A stretch of DNA of 44,928 nucleotides. It comes from Planctomyces sp. GTDB taxonomy: Bacteria > Planctomycetota > Planctomycetia > Planctomycetales > Planctomycetaceae. The notes below the pieces were generated by a model. That model had not been told where the DNA came from. It did no database searches and saw nothing but the letters and a program-made list of their open reading frames with translations. The DNA is taken from positions 1 through 44,928 of the forward strand of contig SYJG01000340.1 of assembly GCA_005798445.1 (NCBI GenBank), read 5' to 3'. Below, one piece after another: positions 39,983 to 44,928 of this stretch (positions are counted from its first letter, which is position 1; every line of letters starts with the position of its first letter). A program made the position numbers and the translations under genes.

Positions 39983-41707
39983 TTACCGGAAAAAGCTGCG
40001 GTCGCGGCGCGACTCGAAGTCGATTGGAGCACGCAGTCTCGGCGGCGAAACCGGCACTGGCTCGGATCGAATCTGCTCGACCGGCACATATTCTTCCGGC
40101 ACCGGCTGACGAAGTTGCGGCTCGCGAACGGGCTGAGCCGCCGCACCGATCGCCAGCGAAAGCGTCAGCCAGCCGGACGAGGCATCCGAGCTGGCGAGTC
40201 GCAATTCCGACAATCGTTGATTCGGTGAAATCCTCGGCAGCGGGAACGCCTCGGGAAAAGTGATCTCCGGGATCGCGGCTGCCAACTGAGTGCGCGCCAT
40301 CGTCTCGACCATGCCGACCAGCGACACGCCGGTGTCAGCCTTCGCGAATTCCAATTTGCCAGGAGTGAGTCGCCACTCACCACGTTCCAGCTTCGACGAC
40401 CACGGCAATGTGATTTCGTCCTGAGCCAGCACCGTTTGACCGGCGACTTCGATGCCAGCCAGGACGATCAACCGCAACTCGCCGTCAGCAATCGTGACTC
40501 GCACGGGGTCTTTGTCGCCAAGCCGAATCAGCGGAGCGGTCCCCGGCAGAGGCTGCGCCGCGAGTTTCTTGTCGCGCGGCAGCACGCGACCGCCGAGCTT
40601 TGCGACGAACGATTCCAAAGTCTCGCGCAGTTGCGATTCTGTCATCGTCTTGCCGGCCAGATCGAGCTTTCGCAGCCACGCATTCACGACCGACTCGTGC
40701 AGCCAGACCGTGACGGCATCGCTATTGGAGACTTGCTGATTCGACGAATTTGTTTTGCCGACCTCTTGCCAGTTCATTTCCGGCGCATCCGCCCATGCGG
40801 CGGACAGCACCAGTTCCGAATCGGTCGAGCGGGCGGTCAGGCGTTGCGGCCAAAGATCGCCGAATTGCGACCGCATGCCGTCTCGCCATTCGCGATTGAA
40901 CTGCGCGAGCTGCCGATCGGCATCGCGATTGAACTGCGGACCGAGTTGAGCCGCGAGATGCTCGGCGGTTTCGGCATCGACCTGTTTCTTCTGCTTGTTC
41001 GCCGTCTTGAGCGCCGTGCTGCGAGCCATCCCGCCGAACAGCGTCCCGTCGAACGCGGTCGTCGCATCGACGTGTTCGTTGTGGACATCGACCCACACCT
41101 GCGGCCGCTTGGTCGTGATTTGATAGCCGTCGAACATCACCGGCTTCACCGCCAGCACGTCATGGCGGCCGAGCGTGCTCACCGCCGCCTGCGACGTCCG
41201 GCCAATCGTGGTGCTGTGAACGGCTCCGGTCAGCACGAGGTGCAGTTCAGCGTCATCGGAACTCGGCTTGAGATCAACGACGACTCGCGTCGAGGTCATT
41301 TGCCGGCCAGTCACATCCGCCTTCGCGATGACGTCTCGCACAGGGGCGATTTCCGAACGCTCATCGGTCAACAGTTGGTTGAGTAACCCCTCCGGCAAGC
41401 GAATTTGCAGCGGAGCACAACCCGCAACGGCTCGCACAGGTGTCGGCTCGAAGTGCTCGACGCGCGCGACCGAATGTGTCGTGACCGGCGTACGCACGTT
41501 GCGCGATGTCGAAAAATACGGATCGACGCTGATCGGCGTCTGTCCACGGATTGTCGGCGAAAAGAACCTCGCTTCCGGCGAAGCGAATCGCAGCGAGTGG
41601 TCTGCACCGCAGGGACACTTCGGACCATGCGGCACACTCGATTGCCCGAACGACATCGAAGCCGACAACAAACTGAGTCCACCAACGAGAACCGAATACC
41701 ATTTCAT
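39983..41707 (-). CDS. exported protein of unknown function
   Basis: A 574-residue protein with a signal peptide (MKWYSVLVGGLSLLSASMSF then GQS) and, just after it, a Cys-rich 'GPKCPCGADHSLRFASPEAR'. The rest has alternating beta-rich parts, for example 'TRVVVDLKPSSDDAELHLVL', 'VTVWLHESVVNAWLRKLDLA' and 'DPVRVTIADGELRLIVLAGI'. The layout suggests two related lipid- or ligand-binding-like beta domains, but no family was recognised. The C-terminus is Pro/Arg-rich and probably disordered. ATG 41707 was chosen because it opens the signal peptide; 143 bp separate it from the divergent DUF1501 start. Confidence 0.75.
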   Translation of the reverse strand: MKWYSVLVGGLSLLSASMSFGQSSVPHGPKCPCGADHSLRFASPEARFFSPTIRGQTPISVDPYFSTSRNVRTPVTTHSVARVEHFEPTPVRAVAGCAPLQIRLPEGLLNQLLTDERSEIAPVRDVIAKADVTGRQMTSTRVVVDLKPSSDDAELHLVLTGAVHSTTIGRTSQAAVSTLGRHDVLAVKPVMFDGYQITTKRPQVWVDVHNEHVDATTAFDGTLFGGMARSTALKTANKQKKQVDAETAEHLAAQLGPQFNRDADRQLAQFNREWRDGMRSQFGDLWPQRLTARSTDSELVLSAAWADAPEMNWQEVGKTNSSNQQVSNSDAVTVWLHESVVNAWLRKLDLAGKTMTESQLRETLESFVAKLGGRVLPRDKKLAAQPLPGTAPLIRLGDKDPVRVTIADGELRLIVLAGIEVAGQTVLAQDEITLPWSSKLERGEWRLTPGKLEFAKADTGVSLVGMVETMARTQLAAAIPEITFPEAFPLPRISPNQRLSELRLASSDASSGWLTLSLAIGAAAQPVREPQLRQPVPEEYVPVEQIRSEPVPVSPPRLRAPIDFESRRDRSFFR

Positions 41708-41850
41708 CGAGTCATCTCCCTTGGCCCTTGGGGAAGGCCGAGGCATTCTGACAACCGAGTTGGCCGGCAGGAATCGTCGGCGCAAAAAACTTTCGGAGTT
41801 CACCCTTCTTCGGCTCGTCACGCGGAGCGGTGACGGCTACTTTGTTCGGC

Positions 41851-43305
41851 ATGTTGCCGATTCGCCACGAATTGCTGAGCACGTCACGCCGCGAGTTTCT
41901 TGCGACGACCGGCGGCGGTTTCGGAGCACTCGCGCTCTCCAGTCTGCTGGCTGCGGACGAATCGTCACCGCGAAACATTCGGCCAACGCCCAAGCCGGAG
42001 TTCAACGGCGGGCTGCATCACAAGGCCAAGGTCAAGCGAGTCATTCAGCTCTTCATGAATGGCGGCGCGAGTCCGATGGACACGTTCGACTACAAGCCGG
42101 AGCTCATCAAAAAGCACGGCGAGAAGGTGGACTTCGGCCTGAAGGCGGCGGCGACCAGCGTCCCTGGTGCGGTGATGAAATCGCCGTTCGAGTGGAAGCA
42201 GCACGGCGAATCCGGCCGCTGGGTCACGAGTGTTTTTCCGCAGATGGCGACGATCGTCGATGAGCTGGCCTTTCTGATGGCGATGACCACGAAGACCAAC
42301 GTCCACGGCCCGGCCAGCTACATGCAGAACACCGGCTTCACGCAGCCGGGATTTCCGTGTCTCGGCGCGTGGATGTCCTACGGCCTCGGCCGGCTGACCG
42401 ACAATTTGCCGATGTTCGTCGTGCTGCCGGACGCTCGCGGACTGCCGTACAACAACACCGGGAATTTTTCCTCCGCATTCCTGCCGATGGAATTCCAAGG
42501 GACAATCATCAAGGCCAACGCACCGACACCGATCAACGACTTGTTCGCGCCGAAGTCGGCATCGTTCATCACACACGACAGCGAAGTTGCCGGACTCCGA
42601 GTGCTCGAAGAACTCAATCGCGAGCATCAGAAGACTCGGCCGGGAGACTCGCGGCTGGACGCTCGCATCGCGAGCTACGAACTCGCTGCGAAGATGCAGC
42701 TCGCCGCGCCGGAGGCGCTCGATCTCGCGATGGAGTCCGAAGAGACGCACAAGGCTTACGGGACGGCCACGGCACCGACGGCCGACTTCGCCAAGAGTTG
42801 CCTGACCGCGCGACGGCTCATCGAACGCGGCGTGCGATTCGTCCAACTCTGGAGTGGCGCAGGGGGAGCCTCTGGCAACTGGGACAACCACACGAACATC
42901 GACAAGGAGTTGCCGTCCATCGCCGGCCAAGTCGATCAACCGATCACCGCGCTGATCCGCGACCTCAAGCAGCGCGGTCTGTTCGAGGACACGCTCGTGA
43001 TTTGGACGTCCGAGTTCGGCCGGATGCCGTTCACTCAAGGCGCAACCGGCCGCGATCACAACGGCGGCACGTTCGTGACCTGGCTCGCCGGAGTCGGCAT
43101 CAAGGCGGGAGCAACTCACGGCGAGAGCGACGAGTTCGCGTACAAAACCGCGAAAGACGAAACCTGGAGCTACGACCTGCACGCGACGGTGTTGCACCTG
43201 ATGGGGATCGACCACACGAAGCTGACCGTTCGCCAAAACGGCATCGACCGCCGCATCACCGACGTGCATGGCCATGTCATCGAGGATGTGCTGGCGTCGC
43301 CGTAG
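41851..43305 (+). CDS. Tat-exported DUF1501 protein
   Basis: A 484-residue DUF1501 protein with a Tat signal ('STSRREFLATTGGGFGALAL'). Family marks: 'RVIQLFMNGGASPMDTFDYK', 'HGPASYMQNTGFTQPGFPCL', 'VQLWSGAGGASGNWDNHTNI', 'LVIWTSEFGRMPFTQGATGR' and 'DHNGGTFVTWLAGVGIKAG'. It keeps the standard long form usually paired with a DUF1553 protein, which is not next to it here. GTG 41830 is an alternative start. The stop TAG lies within the palindrome at 43301-43380. Confidence 0.92.
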   Translation: MLPIRHELLSTSRREFLATTGGGFGALALSSLLAADESSPRNIRPTPKPEFNGGLHHKAKVKRVIQLFMNGGASPMDTFDYKPELIKKHGEKVDFGLKAAATSVPGAVMKSPFEWKQHGESGRWVTSVFPQMATIVDELAFLMAMTTKTNVHGPASYMQNTGFTQPGFPCLGAWMSYGLGRLTDNLPMFVVLPDARGLPYNNTGNFSSAFLPMEFQGTIIKANAPTPINDLFAPKSASFITHDSEVAGLRVLEELNREHQKTRPGDSRLDARIASYELAAKMQLAAPEALDLAMESEETHKAYGTATAPTADFAKSCLTARRLIERGVRFVQLWSGAGGASGNWDNHTNIDKELPSIAGQVDQPITALIRDLKQRGLFEDTLVIWTSEFGRMPFTQGATGRDHNGGTFVTWLAGVGIKAGATHGESDEFAYKTAKDETWSYDLHATVLHLMGIDHTKLTVRQNGIDRRITDVHGHVIEDVLASP

Positions 43306-43380
43306 GGTGGGTCGAGTCATCGAGACCCACCATGAACCGTCGAAAAGCTGGTGGGTATCGATGACTCGACCCACCCTACG
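43301..43380. repeat. palindromic element E (supplies a stop codon)
   Basis: Arms of about 31 nt (43301-43331 and 43350-43380), the left beginning CGTAGGGTGGGTCGAGTCAT, with one or two mismatches, around 18 bp. The DUF1501 stop TAG 43303-43305 lies in the left arm. It fills the whole gap between the convergent DUF1501 and glycosyltransferase genes, so it may also serve as terminator. Confidence 0.92.
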
Positions 43381-43384
43381 TTGC

Positions 43385-44509
43385 TCATTGTCCTAGCACT
43401 TCTCGATACAGCCGCGCGTGCGCCGCGACCATGTTCTCGATGCTGAAGTGCTCTCGCATCCGTTCGCGGCCGGCGTCTCCGAGTCGTCGAGCCAACTCCA
43501 GATCGGCCAAGATCCGATCGGCGAATTGTTGGAATCCCGCTCGGTCACCGACGCGGACCAAAAAGCCGGTCTCGCCATCGACGACCAACTCGCGATTCGG
43601 CGGGATGTCAGTCGCGATCACCGGTAGTCCGGCAGCCATCGCCTCCATGATCGAGTTCGATTGCCCCTCGAAATCACTGGCGATCCAGAACAGGTCCATG
43701 ATGCGGAGCAGCTTCGCGGCGTCGGCTCGATGACCGGTGAACCGCGTGTGGCTGTCGATGTTGATGTCGCGAGCGAACTTCATCAGCTTGTCCCGCTCCG
43801 GGCCGTCGCCGACAAGCAACATGTGAGCATCAGGCCGCAGGATCGCTACCAACGCCATCGCGAAGACCAGATCATCAACTCGCTTTTGCCTAGCCATCCG
43901 TCCGACGAAGCCGATCACGGGAACGCCGCGCGGGATTTCGAGTTCGGCCAGAAGCGCGTCGCGGTCGAACGGAGTTGGCTCCGGAACGTCGATGCCGTTC
44001 GGTATGACGGTAATCCGATCAGTCGGATAGCCGATCGACTTGTAGAAGTCGGCGACGGCAATCGAGTTTCCGATCAACCGATCCGTTCGACCGATTAGTT
44101 TTTGGTCGAGCCAAAGTTGCCAGCCCGCCTTCCAGACATCAACGCAGCGTTCCGACACGATCAGCTTCGGCCGCGTCTTCATGCGACGTCCAACCATCAG
44201 CCGACCGTAGGCGTTCGCTGTGAACAACCATGTGTGAACGATGTCGGGCTGCTCAGCCTTGATCAGCCGCCGCAATCGCCACATCGCCACTGGATCGAAC
44301 TTCCAACGCTTGCCAAGCACCGTCAGCCGCGCGCCCTGCTGAGTCAGTTCGTCAGCGAACGCTCCGCCGCGAGTCAACGCGACGACATGCACGTCGAACT
44401 CGTCACGCGGCAGCTGAGTCGCGAGCAGCGTCAATTGCTTCTCGGCCCCCGACTGGTCGAGCGTCGGCACCAGCAGCATCAGTTTCGTGCGTCGCGCGGC
44501 GAGTGGCAT
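43385..44509 (-). CDS. GT4-family glycosyltransferase
   Basis: A 374-residue GT-B glycosyltransferase of family 4. The N-terminal acceptor domain opens 'LMLLVPTLDQSGAEKQLTLL'. The C-terminal donor domain has 'VIGFVGRMARQKRVDDLVFA', 'DAHMLLVGDGPERDKLMKFA' and the EX7E motif in 'DFEGQSNSIMEAMAAGLPVI'. It adds a sugar from a nucleotide-sugar donor to a cell-envelope or exopolysaccharide acceptor and is probably membrane-associated at the cytoplasmic face. The specific sugar is unknown. Confidence 0.92.
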   Translation of the reverse strand: MPLAARRTKLMLLVPTLDQSGAEKQLTLLATQLPRDEFDVHVVALTRGGAFADELTQQGARLTVLGKRWKFDPVAMWRLRRLIKAEQPDIVHTWLFTANAYGRLMVGRRMKTRPKLIVSERCVDVWKAGWQLWLDQKLIGRTDRLIGNSIAVADFYKSIGYPTDRITVIPNGIDVPEPTPFDRDALLAELEIPRGVPVIGFVGRMARQKRVDDLVFAMALVAILRPDAHMLLVGDGPERDKLMKFARDINIDSHTRFTGHRADAAKLLRIMDLFWIASDFEGQSNSIMEAMAAGLPVIATDIPPNRELVVDGETGFLVRVGDRAGFQQFADRILADLELARRLGDAGRERMREHFSIENMVAAHARLYREVLGQ

Positions 44510-44517
44510 GAAAACTC

Positions 44518-44608
44518 GTAACCCGAAGCGTTAGCGAGGGCGAACGCTTCGGTGACCGTGGAATTGAAGTCGCTTGGAGCGCCCGCCCTCGCTGACGCTT
44601 CGGGTTAC
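44518..44608. repeat. palindromic element F
   Basis: Arms of about 25 nt: GTAACCCGAAGCGTTAGCGA then GGGCG at the left (44518-44542) and CGCCCTCGCTGACGCTTCGG then GTTAC at the right (44584-44608). One mismatch, about 41-bp spacer. It fills the space between queC and the co-directional glycosyltransferase gene. Confidence 0.92.
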
Positions 44609-44611
44609 AAG

Positions 44612-44928
44612 TCAGCTCTGATACCTCAGTGGATCGACGAGTCCTGCCTCGGCAAAGCCCTTCAACCGGAGTTGGCACGAGTCGCAGTGTCCACACGGCC
44701 GCCCGGTCGCGTCGGGGTCGTAGCAACTGGTTGTGAGGCCGTAATCGACCTCCAACGCAACGCCACGGCGGATGATGTCCGCCTTGCTCAGCGAGATCAG
44801 CGGCGAGTGAACGACGAAGCGTCCGGTGCGTTCGACTCCCGCCTTCGTGGCCAGCCGAGCCAACTCGGCGAACTGTTTGATGAACTCCGGACGGCCGTCG
44901 GGGTAGCCGCTGTAGTCCACCGCGTTGA
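44612..44928 (-). CDS. queC: 7-cyano-7-deazaguanine synthase QueC, C-terminal part
   Basis: The last about 105 residues of QueC, cut by the window edge (the frame is open to base 928 of the last kilobase, reading '[15 protein letters not shown]'). QueC converts 7-carboxy-7-deazaguanine to preQ0 with ATP and ammonia in queuosine synthesis. The substrate-site '[12 protein letters not shown]', the '[16 protein letters not shown]' region and the zinc-binding Cys set in '[18 protein letters not shown]' (four Cys) are all present. The true start is outside the window. Confidence 0.95.
   Translation of the reverse strand, partial: NAVDYSGYPDGRPEFIKQFAELARLATKAGVERTGRFVVHSPLISLSKADIIRRGVALEVDYGLTTSCYDPDATGRPCGHCDSCQLRLKGFAEAGLVDPLRYQS

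Overview
The window is high-GC, densely coded DNA that reads as a chromosome segment of a planctomycete (order Planctomycetales; the genus cannot be fixed from sequence alone). The grounds are three Tat-exported DUF1501 proteins, Tat-exported Gfo/Idh/MocA and sialidase-like proteins, a 1,744-residue secretin with Gly/Gln-rich inserts, an FHA/coiled-coil membrane protein, a Uma2 nuclease, and many different palindromic repeats between and inside genes. I saw no rRNA, tRNA, CRISPR array or intact insertion sequence.

Layout. 1-253: direct repeats and hairpins, perhaps with the last codons of an interrupted gene. 254-5967: a tight operon of three FemAB/BioF2-like acyltransferases, a NodB-type polysaccharide deacetylase and a membrane-anchored protein of unknown function, probably serving a surface polysaccharide. 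6062-9956: membrane-anchored endonuclease/exonuclease/phosphatase-fold protein, Gfo/Idh/MocA oxidoreductase, a 78-residue membrane protein, and tsaD. 10054-12575: a multidomain metallophosphoesterase with a transmembrane hairpin inside its catalytic domain, followed by a coupled 67-codon ORF. 12654-13905: DUF58 protein and a 59-residue basic protein. 13917-19849: an FHA/coiled-coil membrane protein divergent from a zinc-ribbon membrane protein and an exported protein with a BamE-like C-terminus. 19912-23055: amidohydrolase convergent with a Tat-exported Gfo/Idh/MocA protein.

23212-31107 is mostly on the minus strand: putative lipoprotein, Uma2 nuclease, DUF1501 protein, small membrane protein, WD40-like protein, a two-gene cassette with a ParB-like member, a second DUF1501 protein and an aldehyde dehydrogenase. 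31222-31680 holds a broken fragment that looks like a CHAT-STAND conflict effector. 31870-37104 is the giant secretin, with a TTG start behind a perfect Shine-Dalgarno and a terminator behind it. 37612-44928: sialidase-like protein, M28 peptidase, exported orphan protein, third DUF1501 protein, GT4 glycosyltransferase, and the C-terminal end of queC.

The most striking feature is the number of palindromic elements (at least ten kinds). Several lie inside reading frames and are translated. One separates the n-region from the h-region of a signal peptide, two interrupt tandem FemAB-like genes, one follows an FHA domain and one sits in a WD40-like protein; others supply the stop codon of the gene they follow. 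The best candidates for an undescribed system are the transmembrane metallophosphoesterase locus and these translated palindromes.
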